Source of the DNA: Syntrophomonas palmitatica JCM 14374
GTDB lineage: Bacteria; Bacillota; Syntrophomonadia; Syntrophomonadales; Syntrophomonadaceae
Assembly: GCF_001311885.1 (NCBI RefSeq)
Contig: NZ_BBCE01000007.1
Coordinates: 58,974-122,973 of the forward strand
Reading direction: 5' to 3'
DNA length: 64,000 bases
Made by a program: the position numbers and the translations under genes. This document shows, piece by piece, positions 31,550 to 40,064 of this stretch. Below the pieces are notes generated by a model. The model was not told where the DNA came from and did not search any database. It saw only the letters and a program-made list of their open reading frames with translations. Numbering within the stretch: the stretch's first letter is position 1; every line of letters begins with the position of its first letter.

Positions 31550-33661
31550 TTATTCTCCCACCGGCTGAAATTTCACCCTAATAGAAGAACCCGCGCTTAC
31601 TACTTTTCCCGCTTCAGGTTTTTGTTCACTGGCCAGGCCATATCCTTCTGGAATTAAGTGCAGCCCCAGATCTGATAGGATTACAGCCACTTCTTTTAAA
31701 GATTTCCCCTGCAGGTCAGGAATCGTTATTTGTTGTTCTTTATTGTTTTTGTTAAATGGCGATAGATGAATAATTACCTCCGAACCTGCGCTGACTGAAC
31801 TTTGTGCTCGTGGAGTCTGTTGATAGACCATGTTCCCTTCTCCATCAATTTTAGCCTTTAGTCCACGCTGATTCAGCAATGACATAGCTTCTGCTTTGGA
31901 GCGGTTAATTAAATCAGGAACCAGTACAATATCAATTTTATCCTCTTCTTTACGGGCTTCCTCTTTCGCAGCAGGAACTTTAAGATAACGCATAACATCA
32001 CCGGTAATTTCCCTAAATACCGGCGCTGCCACCCATCCGCCAAAATACGGGTAACCTTTGGGCGAATCCACCACTATCATGCATACCATTTTAGGGTCTT
32101 CGACCGGAGCGAATCCCACAAATGATGCTACGTAATCGGTTGTGGAATAACCGCCGGGGACAGGCTTTTGCGCAGTTCCAGTTTTGCCTCCGACAGGATA
32201 TCCCGGGGTATATGCATTAGTTCCGGTACCATTGATAACTTCGCCCTCAAGTATAATACGCAGCTGCTGGGCGGTGCTTTCTGATATTACCCTCCTGATC
32301 TCCTGGGGCGGAAATTTCTTTATGATTTTGCCATTGTTGTCGACAATCTCTTTTACAACATGCGGTTTAATTAACTTGCCTCCATTTGCGACAGCCGCTA
32401 CCGCTTGAACCAGCTGCAGCGAGGTTACCGCATTGGCCTGCCCCATGGCCATGGTAGCCAGGTCGATCTGCATTGCCGTTTTTTGTGGTACGAGAATGCC
32501 CTTAGCCTCTCCAGGCAAATCAATTCCCGTTGCTTGGCCAAATCCAAATGCTTTTAAATAACGGTAATATCTTTCCAGTCCGATGTTAAGTCCTACCTGA
32601 ACAAAACCCACATTGCATGAGTTTTCTACTATTTGCGCAAAATTCTGGCTGCCATGCGCCTTGTTTTGAGCGCATCTAATTGTCTCAACACCCACCTTAT
32701 AATAACCCGGGCAGTAGAACCTGCTTTGCGAGTTTACTACTCCTTCTTCCATGGCCATGGCTGCAGTTACAATTTTCATGGTTGAACCGGGTTCATAAGC
32801 ATCATTTATAGCAAAATTTCTGCGGTTCTTGGCCGGATACTTGCTAAAATTATTGGGATCATAAGTGGGTCGTGAAGCCAGGGCCAGTATTTCTCCGTTC
32901 TTAGGGTCCATAATAATAACTGCTGCCGACCTGGCCTTGCGTTCTTTAAATACTTTATTAAGCTCTCTTTCAGCTATATACTGAATAGTCTGATCTATAG
33001 TCAAAATTAGATTGGCGCCTTCAACAGGTGGGATATACTTGTGAGTAGCTTCAGGGATGGGACGATTAGCGGCATCTTTCTCGACAACTATGCGTCCGTT
33101 TTTCCCTCCCACTAAATCGTTATAGTAAAAATCCACCCCTTCTAACCCCGTATTGTCTACCCCGGATATTCCTAAAACATGACTGGCCAAAGAACCATTA
33201 GGATATTGGCGATGACTTTCCTCGGCCAGCCTTATCCCGGGCAATTCTAAATTGCGTATTTGGCGCGCTTTGGCGGGTTCAATCTGCCGCTTGACCCATT
33301 CAAAAGAACTGGGCCTTTGTATTCGGCGCAGCAAGCTTTCTTCATTCAAGTCTAGTATTTGGGCCAATTTATGAGCAATTTCCCTGGCGCGGCCTGAATT
33401 TCTTACCTCTATGGGACAGGCGTATACGGAATCCGCGCTGACAGAAATAGCCAGTTCTTTGCCGTTACGGTCATAGATTATGCCTCTTTTTGCGGCCACT
33501 GGCACATCACGCATACGATTTTGCTCGGCCATTTTGGATAATTCCTGGCCTTTTATAAATTGAACCCAAAACAATCTGGTTCCCAGGAAAATGAATCCAA
33601 AGGATAATAATAAAAAAAGCGTTAATATACGCTTTCTAACCAGCAAACTTGTTGTTTGCAT
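31550..33661 (-). CDS. spoVD: SpoVD/FtsI-type class B penicillin-binding protein with two PASTA domains
   Basis: Peptidoglycan transpeptidase, 703 residues. One N-terminal membrane helix (ILTLFLLLSFGFIFLGTRLF) is followed by the dimerisation domain (KRGIIYDRNGKELAIS) and the transpeptidase domain with active-site STMK near residue 296, SCN in ENSCNVG and KTGTAQ. Two PASTA repeats end the protein (VLVPDLINRSKAEAM..., ITIPDLQGKSLKEVA...). PASTA-bearing FtsI homologues in spore formers include SpoVD and PBP2B, which sequence alone cannot separate here. Its SEDS partner is probably the FtsW/SpoVE encoded downstream. Confidence 0.93.
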   Translation of the reverse strand: MQTTSLLVRKRILTLFLLLSFGFIFLGTRLFWVQFIKGQELSKMAEQNRMRDVPVAAKRGIIYDRNGKELAISVSADSVYACPIEVRNSGRAREIAHKLAQILDLNEESLLRRIQRPSSFEWVKRQIEPAKARQIRNLELPGIRLAEESHRQYPNGSLASHVLGISGVDNTGLEGVDFYYNDLVGGKNGRIVVEKDAANRPIPEATHKYIPPVEGANLILTIDQTIQYIAERELNKVFKERKARSAAVIIMDPKNGEILALASRPTYDPNNFSKYPAKNRRNFAINDAYEPGSTMKIVTAAMAMEEGVVNSQSRFYCPGYYKVGVETIRCAQNKAHGSQNFAQIVENSCNVGFVQVGLNIGLERYYRYLKAFGFGQATGIDLPGEAKGILVPQKTAMQIDLATMAMGQANAVTSLQLVQAVAAVANGGKLIKPHVVKEIVDNNGKIIKKFPPQEIRRVISESTAQQLRIILEGEVINGTGTNAYTPGYPVGGKTGTAQKPVPGGYSTTDYVASFVGFAPVEDPKMVCMIVVDSPKGYPYFGGWVAAPVFREITGDVMRYLKVPAAKEEARKEEDKIDIVLVPDLINRSKAEAMSLLNQRGLKAKIDGEGNMVYQQTPRAQSSVSAGSEVIIHLSPFNKNNKEQQITIPDLQGKSLKEVAVILSDLGLHLIPEGYGLASEQKPEAGKVVSAGSSIRVKFQPVGE

Positions 33662-33781
33662 AATTAATTACACCTCATGTTATGAATTTATTATGGGCTT
33701 GGTTTCCTAAATACATTAAATTTGTCACCAGGTCGTGTCGAATTAACTGTCAACTGCGAAAGCTTAGGTTGTTATTTACTG

Positions 33782-34294
33782 TTAATTGGTTTTTTGGGCT
33801 AAAATCCTTAGATTTTTATATATACTGCGTAAGGTCTTATCCCCCATTTCAACCGGTTGCGCAGCCAAGTTTCGCCCTGCAACCTGCATTTTGGGCGGAG
33901 CTTCTATCGTAAACTGAAACTGATTCTTGGCAGGATACATACCCAGCTGGGTAGAAGCTATCATCTCTACCCTTTTTAAGGATGTCTGCTGGGCGATGCT
34001 ATATTCGAGCTTATGGTTAGCTGCTTCTGTTTTTGCAATATCGTTTTGCAGCTGCACGATTTGATATCCTAATGTAGCGCTTTTGATGCAGAGAAATACG
34101 ATCAACAAACCATAGGCAAATAGAAAAACACTCACCCTAACCAGCAGCGCTTTGTGAGGATTTACCTGTTTATATTTCTTCTTAACTCTTCTATATTGGC
34201 GATCATTTACATTGGCCGCAGGATTATGAAAATCGTCATCCCATTTCCGGGCAAGACTAGAGCCCGCCTGTACCATATTATTCTTCCTCCCCAA
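33782..34294 (-). CDS. ftsL: FtsL-like bitopic division protein
   Basis: 170 residues: a polar N-terminal tail, a single membrane helix (LLVRVSVFLFAYGLLIVFLCI), then a leucine-zipper-like coiled coil (QLQNDIAKTEAANHKLEYSI) and the typical VEMIASTQLGMYPAKNQFQF motif. FtsL pairs with DivIC and FtsQ at the division site. It is assigned by topology and position between rsmH and the PBP gene, since FtsL sequences diverge strongly. A 120-base gap lies before spoVD. Confidence 0.82.
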   Translation of the reverse strand: MGRKNNMVQAGSSLARKWDDDFHNPAANVNDRQYRRVKKKYKQVNPHKALLVRVSVFLFAYGLLIVFLCIKSATLGYQIVQLQNDIAKTEAANHKLEYSIAQQTSLKRVEMIASTQLGMYPAKNQFQFTIEAPPKMQVAGRNLAAQPVEMGDKTLRSIYKNLRILAQKTN

Positions 34295-34303
34295 AAATTA
34301 GAA

Positions 34304-35229
34304 CTATATTCGGCTGGCCACTCTCAGTTTGGCACTGCGTGCCCTTGGATTAATCTCACATTCGGCATCATCAGGCAGCAGAGCCTTTCTGTTTACCAGT
34401 TTAAGACGGGGTTTGTGTCCGCAGGTGCAAACCGGCAAACCCGGCGGACAAACGCAATCTTTGCTTTCCCGCTGTAAGAACTGTTTAACCAGACGGTCTT
34501 CCAAAGAATGAAACGTAATTACACATAATCGTCCGCCTGTTTGTAAGACATTTACAGCCTGAGGCAATACCTCTTCAATCGCTTCCAGTTCTCGGTTGAC
34601 CTCTATCCTAATTGCTTGAAAAGTTTTTCGAGCTGGGTGCTTTTCCCGCCGGTAACTTTGCGGTACCGCTGATTTAATGATATCTGCTAATTGCATGGTA
34701 GTCTCAATGTGCTGCAATTCGCGATTCTTAACGATTGCCCTGGCGATACTGCGGGCATATTTTTCTTCACCATATTGATATATGATTCTGCGGAGATCTT
34801 CTTCACTATATTCATTAACCAACTCACGAGCACTATAATTTTGGGAACGATTCATACGCATGTCCAAGACTGCATCCTGGCGGAAACTAAAACCCCTTTC
34901 GGCATCATCTAATTGAAATGATGACACTCCAAGGTCTAACAATATGCCATCGACTTGCTCCCAGCCAATTTCTATAAGAATACTCTCTAAATATCTAAAA
35001 TCCCCAAGTTTAAAAGTTACCCTGGGATCATTTATTTCCCCTGCGGTTCTCTCAAGTGTTTCCCGGTCACGGTCTATCGCTAAAATCCTGCCGTCATAGC
35101 TTAACTCTTGCAGTAACCTTTGAGGTGTCCCCCTCCTCCGGTTGTACAATCTACATAAAACCCATTACGGTCTGTTAGTAAATATTCAATCGTCCGGTTC
35201 AGCATCACCGGATGGTGCAAATGCGTCAC
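34304..35229 (-). CDS. rsmH: RsmH (MraW), 16S rRNA C1402 N4-methyltransferase, one apparent frameshift
   Basis: SAM-dependent methylation of C1402 of 16S rRNA. A GTG start at 35229 lies two bases after the mraZ stop and gives a canonical N-terminus ([25 protein letters not shown]). The frame breaks near 35121, where CTCAAAGGTTAC needs one more base. After it, [42 protein letters not shown] and [16 protein letters not shown] are intact. Repaired length is 308 residues, the family norm. The C-terminal [13 protein letters not shown] cysteines are usual in Firmicutes. Confidence 0.95.
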
Positions 35230-35231
35230 CC

Positions 35232-35663
35232 CTATATCCCAAGATCAACAAGACTTTCAGCAATCTGTTCATAAGAAGAAGATGAATTCATAGTATAGGT
35301 CTCCCAGTTTTCTGCAGACCAAATCTCCACTCTGGTTCCAACTCCAATAATTATTATATCCTTATTGATATGAGCATAATCTCTCAAATTGGCGGGAAGT
35401 ACAGTCCTGCCCTGCTTATCCAGTTCAAGTTCGGAAGCTCCCGACAAAAATATACGCATAAAGGACCTGACATCTGCTCTGGTAAATGGCAGAGAGCGCA
35501 TCTTCTCTTCTATGTTGTGCCACTCCTCAGGCGGATAGACAAAAATGCAATTATCCAACCCCCGGGTAGCTATAAAACATTCCCCCAGTTGTTCACGAAA
35601 TCGAGCTGGAATTATTATTCTGCCCTTAGCATCCAGCGAGTGCTGGTACTCTCCTAAAAACAT
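35232..35663 (-). CDS. mraZ: MraZ, transcriptional regulator of the dcw cluster
   Basis: DNA-binding protein with two AbrB-like MraZ folds: [23 protein letters not shown] at the N-terminus and [24 protein letters not shown] in the middle, each with the DxKGR / DxQGR signature. I choose the ATG at 35663 over an in-frame TTG five codons earlier because it matches the family start and has GAGG upstream. It is the first gene of the cluster, and its likely operator lies immediately upstream. Confidence 0.96.
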   Translation of the reverse strand: MFLGEYQHSLDAKGRIIIPARFREQLGECFIATRGLDNCIFVYPPEEWHNIEEKMRSLPFTRADVRSFMRIFLSGASELELDKQGRTVLPANLRDYAHINKDIIIIGVGTRVEIWSAENWETYTMNSSSSYEQIAESLVDLGI

Positions 35664-35700
35664 TAATCCATTCCTCAAGAGTGATTTGTGGGATTATCCT

Positions 35701-35724
35701 CCACTATCAACCACATTACACCAC
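35701..35724 (-). promoter_or_regulatory. MraZ-type operator: three GTGG repeats at 10-base period
   Basis: On the minus strand GTGG occurs three times exactly ten bases apart (plus-strand CCAC at 35701, 35711 and 35721), about 40-60 bases before the mraZ ATG. MraZ proteins of several phyla bind tandem GTGG/TGGG-type repeats with this spacing in their own promoter, so autoregulation of the cluster is the natural reading. Confidence 0.7.
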
Positions 35725-35798
35725 ATCTAATTCTACCCCTGCTTTCACATCCCTGCTTTGTGAAAAAAGTAACTTTCTATATATAGCTCATGTGGTAA

Positions 35799-35804
35799 AT
35801 TATA
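35799..35804 (-). promoter_or_regulatory. Candidate -10 box of the dcw promoter
   Basis: A perfect TATAAT on the minus strand lies ~135 bases before mraZ and upstream of the GTGG repeats. The -35 region (TTCATC-like) is weak. The rest of the 35680-35930 interval shows no gene. Confidence 0.35.
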
Positions 35805-35930
35805 TCAGCCGCAGAAACCCGGATGAATATAGCTTCCGCGTCATTAGACCCGGAAATAGCCAAATTAAAATAATTCTAAGGTCCTAATTTGTCACTAGGA
35901 TTATTTGAGAAGATTTAACCAAACAAAATG

Positions 35931-35956
35931 CCTGTCAGCTTTTCAGAGTTGACAGG
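35931..35956 (-). terminator. Terminator of the surface-protein operon
   Basis: On the minus strand CCTGTCA pairs with TGACAGG across a 12-base loop, followed by CATTTTGTTTGG. It lies 45 bases after the stop of the copper-amine-oxidase-N-domain gene. Confidence 0.7.
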
Positions 35957-36000
35957 CAAATGGGTTATCAACTGTATATAGGTTTTATAGCAAGGCAGTA

Positions 36001-36909
36001 TTAATATGTGTAGGTGAAATCTCCGGAAAATACAGCGTCTCTGTCTCCTAACGGGGTTTTAACCTTGGCTGCACCATTCTTGATGCTTATGCTGGTTACC
36101 CGGTTGTCTTTAACTGTAATGCTTACTTCGCCAGTTACAGCAGACCAGGTTACTTGAGGATTAATTCCATCAAGGAATTTGATTACCGAAGCAGGCAGAT
36201 TACCCTTAAATGAAATAACTCCGTCTTTTAAGGTTGCACTGGCTACAACGCCGGTTCCAGCAGCTTCAGGTCCATAGATGACTTCGGAGAACGGACATAC
36301 GGCCGGAGTGGTTTCGGTTTTGCCAAGAGGACCGGAATCTCCAGCTATTTTCGATGCGGCAGTACCATCTTTAGCAATAGAAGCAGTAGCTTGTGCTCCT
36401 ACTTTTACTATGCCGGCAACAGTCCCTGATACATTGATATTAGCCTTTACCGGGGCAAAATTAGCTACAACAGCCTTGACCAGATCAGCTGGAGTTGCAG
36501 CTGCTTTAGGAGCCTCTGTCTTAGGAGCCTCTGTTTTGGGGGCTTCTGTCTTAGGAGCCTCTGTTTTGGGAGCTTCTGTCTTCGGAGCTTCTACTTTCGG
36601 AGCTTCTGTCTTGGGAGCAGCTGCTGCTTCGCCCAAAATAACGGTGCGGGTATCATTATTCCAGTCAACCTTTACGCCCAGAGCGTCACCAACAGCGCGT
36701 ACGGGTAAATATGTCGCACCATTATAAATTATTGGAGCCAAGGTATTGCCATTAGCATCTTTCGGAGTCCATGCATTTCCTTTAACTGTAAACTTAATAT
36801 CGCTGGCCAGGCTGGCAGTTATATTCTGGACAGCAGGTCCTGCGACTGCGCCAGCTGTAAATGCAAACAGCATTACAACAGCTATTAACAACATCCATTT
36901 CTTTTTCAT
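36001..36909 (-). CDS. Secreted protein with copper amine oxidase N-terminal-like domain and (PKTEA)n linker
   Basis: 302 residues. A signal peptide (MLLIAVVMLFAFTAGAVA) is followed by a copper-amine-oxidase-N-like domain (IYNGATYLPVRAVGDALGVKVDWNNDTRTVIL, residues ~60-92), a fold widely used at the clostridial cell surface and not itself an oxidase. Residues 98-135 are a Pro-Lys-Thr-Glu-Ala repeat linker. The C-terminal ~165 residues (ANINVSGTVAGIVKVG..., SITVKDNRVTSISIKNG) resemble no family I can name with confidence. It is the last gene of a three-gene operon, 35 bases after the 648-residue membrane protein. Confidence 0.7.
   Translation of the reverse strand: MKKKWMLLIAVVMLFAFTAGAVAGPAVQNITASLASDIKFTVKGNAWTPKDANGNTLAPIIYNGATYLPVRAVGDALGVKVDWNNDTRTVILGEAAAAPKTEAPKVEAPKTEAPKTEAPKTEAPKTEAPKTEAPKAAATPADLVKAVVANFAPVKANINVSGTVAGIVKVGAQATASIAKDGTAASKIAGDSGPLGKTETTPAVCPFSEVIYGPEAAGTGVVASATLKDGVISFKGNLPASVIKFLDGINPQVTWSAVTGEVSITVKDNRVTSISIKNGAAKVKTPLGDRDAVFSGDFTYTY
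36505..36618 (-). repeat. 15-bp tandem repeats coding for PKTEA units
   Basis: About seven and a half near-identical 15-base units encode the (APKTE)n linker of the secreted protein. One unit has Val for Thr. Such coding repeats expand and shrink easily, so copy number may vary between strains. Confidence 0.85.
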
Positions 36910-36944
36910 CTAATTATCCCCCTTAAATCTTTCAATTTTAATCT

Positions 36945-38891
36945 TTATGCGTGTTCAACCGGAACATCAAAAACCTGTTTAGGGGGTCTTCCCGTTGCAA
37001 TCAGGACAATTAATGCCAGCACGATCACGCCAAGTGCATAATTCATGGTCGCGGCTTTTTTACTCACTTCCGGGGTCTGGAATACATACATTACGCTGCC
37101 CTTTGCCCCCTCGGGTTTACCCAGGAAGGTATCGGTCTTGGATGCATTTTCGGCCAAAGCTGATACAGTAGGCCCGATAGCCTGGAAAGTCTGAAGGCCG
37201 CCTGCAATAGCTTCTTTAGCCCCGCCAGCGCCCGTTCCTATCTTGCCTGCGCCATCAGTAAGTTTGTTAATTCCAGGAACCATTTTGTTGTCAATACTAG
37301 CCTGCATATAGGAGAGAGCATACATTATGCTTCCAGGTTTACCGTCTACCATAATTTTCATAGGCTGGCCATCCTTGTCGAGCATACCCACACCTATAAT
37401 CATCATACCCAGACCGCTGTCTATCTTTTCTAATGCTGCCAGGGTAGCATTGCTTCCTTCCTCCAGGGCTTTTACACTGGCAGGGAATGGCATAGACCCT
37501 GTAGACGTAACCATGCTGCCGCCATCACGATAAGCCTTAATATTGGTGGCCATGTTGTTCAACTTGGGTTCAATGGTTTTGCTTATGATTGCTTGCTGAG
37601 GACCAGATACCTGATTCTTCAGGTAAACAATATCATTATAGAGTGTTGTGCTGGCCGAAGGTTCTTGTACCGCATCACCAGCTTTTCCTATGCTTTGTTC
37701 CATCATTCCCAGCACCATCTTCTGCAAGGCATAGGCCGGCAGAGCTCTGTCTTTTACGCCGTCCTTGAGCAGCCTTACTGCATCCTGGACACCAGGTTTG
37801 TTGCCTTTGGCATCAGCTCCAGTTGCCGCATTATAGGTGCTGGCATCAAAGGCAGAGTTGGATAACCCTCCGCGGATCATCTTCATTTTATCTACCAGGG
37901 TTCCCAAACCGCCGCTGACCTGTCCCAGACCATCTTTGATCGCATTTAATCCATAAAGGAGAGTTGCGTCTTGATTACGCGCTCCTATACCCTTCTGAAT
38001 CTGGTCAAAACCATCATACAATTTTCCGAAGCTATCCTGTATTTTACCCAGAGAATCAATTTCGGAAGTAGTAGGCAGGATGGGAATAACCGCAATCTTG
38101 TAGCTGGGCAGCTCAATATCTTTAGCATCTGCTTCCAAGATGGTGTACTGTTTTGCCGGATATTTGGGCGGCACCAAAGGAACAGACCAGGTAACGCTGG
38201 TAGTGCCTTTTACATTGGCAATAACCCCCTGGGGTGATTCGCCAGCTTTGCCGGGAGCGACAATATTTCTAAACTTCTTATTGTCGAATTCCCAGCCAGA
38301 AAGGGATACTACAAAGGGTGTGAAAACTTCTGCTTCTTTAGTGTACTTGTTGCCTTTTGCATCAACCAATTCCAACTGCCGGGTTTCACCGGTGAGATTT
38401 TCCAGCTGGCACACAATTTTAAGGTGCCCGCTGCGGCCTGCTAATTTTGACGGAGCTATCTCCTGGTCATCCAGGTAATAATTAACCTTTACACCGACTG
38501 GCATTTTAATTTTGCCTATTTCTTCTTTCTCTAAAGCTGCCAGGTAGTATAAATCTTTAAACGTTCCTCCTGCGCTTGCGCCAGCCTGTACCCCTACATA
38601 TCCATTACCTTTTTGAATCTTCTCAGAACTGTATAGGTTTCTTATCGAAGATAAACCGTAATTCATGCCGTCTTTAATTTCGGCTGGATAAGCGCCTGAG
38701 ATCTTCAGGTTGTCCAGAACCTGAACGTTGCTTATCTGACTGCTGTCATCCAACTGGCAGACTACCAGTTCATCATCTTGAATAGCGCCTATGTTTTCAC
38801 CCTGGGCTCCGGCCAAGGCAGCTGGCATGAGAATCAGGGACATGACCAACATACATACCAGATAGAACTTAAATCTGGATTTTTTAAGCAA
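36945..38891 (-). CDS. Large secreted, C-terminally membrane-anchored protein of unknown function (YhgE/Pip-like coiled region)
   Basis: 648 residues from a TTG start with GGGGGGAG upstream. The signal peptide is FYLVCMLVMSLILMPAALAGA, and one C-terminal membrane helix (MNYALGVIVLALIVLIATG) ends the protein. The N-terminal third looks beta-rich (VGVKVNYYLDDQEIAPSKLA). The rest is a long helical region with glycine-rich heptads (GLNAIKDGLGQVSGGLGTL, AGKIGTGAGGAKEAIAGGL) reminiscent of the extracellular part of YhgE/Pip and MmpL-like proteins. Both neighbours in the operon are membrane or surface proteins. No enzyme motif is visible. Confidence 0.65.
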   Translation of the reverse strand: MLKKSRFKFYLVCMLVMSLILMPAALAGAQGENIGAIQDDELVVCQLDDSSQISNVQVLDNLKISGAYPAEIKDGMNYGLSSIRNLYSSEKIQKGNGYVGVQAGASAGGTFKDLYYLAALEKEEIGKIKMPVGVKVNYYLDDQEIAPSKLAGRSGHLKIVCQLENLTGETRQLELVDAKGNKYTKEAEVFTPFVVSLSGWEFDNKKFRNIVAPGKAGESPQGVIANVKGTTSVTWSVPLVPPKYPAKQYTILEADAKDIELPSYKIAVIPILPTTSEIDSLGKIQDSFGKLYDGFDQIQKGIGARNQDATLLYGLNAIKDGLGQVSGGLGTLVDKMKMIRGGLSNSAFDASTYNAATGADAKGNKPGVQDAVRLLKDGVKDRALPAYALQKMVLGMMEQSIGKAGDAVQEPSASTTLYNDIVYLKNQVSGPQQAIISKTIEPKLNNMATNIKAYRDGGSMVTSTGSMPFPASVKALEEGSNATLAALEKIDSGLGMMIIGVGMLDKDGQPMKIMVDGKPGSIMYALSYMQASIDNKMVPGINKLTDGAGKIGTGAGGAKEAIAGGLQTFQAIGPTVSALAENASKTDTFLGKPEGAKGSVMYVFQTPEVSKKAATMNYALGVIVLALIVLIATGRPPKQVFDVPVEHA

Positions 38892-38910
38892 TTCTTTCTC
38901 CCCCCTTTCT

Positions 38911-39405
38911 TTACTTATTCACCGCCATGGCAATTCTCACCACTAACAATGACATCACCAGGCCGACCAATAGTGAAACCAGAACCCCCACTGCTGAAGG
39001 CAGAGCCTGGGTGGCCAGAGCCGTAGTATCGGATACATAAGTTCCATATACGGCCGCGAAATAGGAAGCCCAGCCAAGAAACATGGCATCCATACGCATA
39101 CCGGTCACCGAAATTAAAACCATTAAAAACAGCGAAACCCCGCATACCATTGCCACGTAGACAAGGTTATCCGGGGGAAGCGGCAGTTTTTGCGCCATTA
39201 TTACGATGCCGGCAAAAGCGACTACCACCCCTATAACCAAGGCAATAGCAGTTTTAAAGTAATCGCCAAAAGGACCAATAACGGCAAACATTGCTGTTGA
39301 AATTGCCGCAACATAAAATGCTTTGGCTCCTATGTAATCCTGTAATAATACAAACACAGCAAAAAACACTGCGACCAGGAGCCCAAGACCAATAGCTTTT
39401 TTCAT
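38911..39405 (-). CDS. Five-helix membrane protein of unknown function
   Basis: 164 residues from the ATG at 39405, preceded by GGAGGTGAATCT. It is almost entirely hydrophobic, with about five membrane helices (GLGLLVAVFFAVFVLLQDY, AFYVAAISTAMFAVIGPFG, ALVIGVVVAFAGIVIMA, VYVAMVCGVSLFLMVLISV, SAVGVLVSLLVGLVMSLLVV). It resembles no family I recognise. As first gene of the three-gene operon, 19 bases before the large anchored protein, it may be that protein's membrane partner (inference). Confidence 0.6.
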   Translation of the reverse strand: MKKAIGLGLLVAVFFAVFVLLQDYIGAKAFYVAAISTAMFAVIGPFGDYFKTAIALVIGVVVAFAGIVIMAQKLPLPPDNLVYVAMVCGVSLFLMVLISVTGMRMDAMFLGWASYFAAVYGTYVSDTTALATQALPSAVGVLVSLLVGLVMSLLVVRIAMAVNK

Positions 39406-39584
39406 AGATTCACCTCCTTCTGTCACAATTTTTCGACAATTGCCGGGAAGGAGCTGCGTTCATTGCTGCGATGTTAAATAACAATATTAATAATCAATAA
39501 TATGTGGAACATTACTTTGACATGACGATGGTTTCTCTCAATAAATTACGAAGGTGTGCATCTTATTTGTTTTAGGAATAATAA

Positions 39585-39615
39585 GGGCGATGTCCCACCA
39601 GCGAGCCAATCGCCC
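39585..39615 (-). terminator. Probable terminator after the ACT-domain gene
   Basis: On the minus strand GGGCGAT pairs with ATCGCCC, followed by TTATTATTCC. It lies 10 bases past the ACT-protein stop and before the promoter region (39406-39584) of the membrane operon, where I see no clear promoter. Confidence 0.5.
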
Positions 39616-39624
39616 CTTTATCAA

Positions 39625-40053
39625 TTACAGACTATAAAGCTGCTGCTCCTCTAGAAACATGATTCCTTTTTGCTTAAATATACTGCGCGTTTTGTCCATA
39701 TCCTCCACTTTAATTATCACCAGGGCATCATTGCCCGATGTTCCAAGAAAGGCATAAAGATACTCAATATTAAGATTATCCTCGGACATCTGTTCCAGCA
39801 CCGTGGCCAGTCCTCCAGGCGAATCAGGGACTTGTACTGCTACCACTTCCGTTTCACTTACTGTAAAACCGGCTTCTTTGAGAACTTGGTACGCTTTATC
39901 CGGATCATTGACAATTACCCTGAGTATGCCAAAATCAGAGGTATCTGCAATAGACAGAGCACGGATATTAATATCAGCGTCTCCTAGAGTTCTGGTCACA
40001 CTTGCCAGACGCCCGGCTTTATTCTCCAGGAAAACCGAAATCTGTTTGGCCAT
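39625..40053 (-). CDS. Tandem ACT-domain protein
   Basis: 142 residues made of two ACT domains (AKQISVFLENKAGRLASVTRTLGDADINIRALSI and VAVQVPDSPGGLATVLEQMSEDNLNIEYLYAF). ACT domains bind amino acids or related small ligands. This tandem type is regularly found beside phenylacetate-CoA ligase, probably as its ligand-sensing partner; the ligand is not known. The gene lies 12 bases after the paaK stop and ends the unit. Confidence 0.88.
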   Translation of the reverse strand: MAKQISVFLENKAGRLASVTRTLGDADINIRALSIADTSDFGILRVIVNDPDKAYQVLKEAGFTVSETEVVAVQVPDSPGGLATVLEQMSEDNLNIEYLYAFLGTSGNDALVIIKVEDMDKTRSIFKQKGIMFLEEQQLYSL

Positions 40054-40064
40054 GCTTTCCCTCC

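Noticed and set aside
16680..35229. Pseudogene decay of the dcw cluster
   Set aside because: Breaks are single contractions with all motifs preserved on both sides, and these genes are essential, so sequence error fits far better.
36505..36618. Regular short repeats that might be taken for a CRISPR array
   Set aside because: The 15-base units have no spacers and encode a PKTEA linker inside an intact gene.
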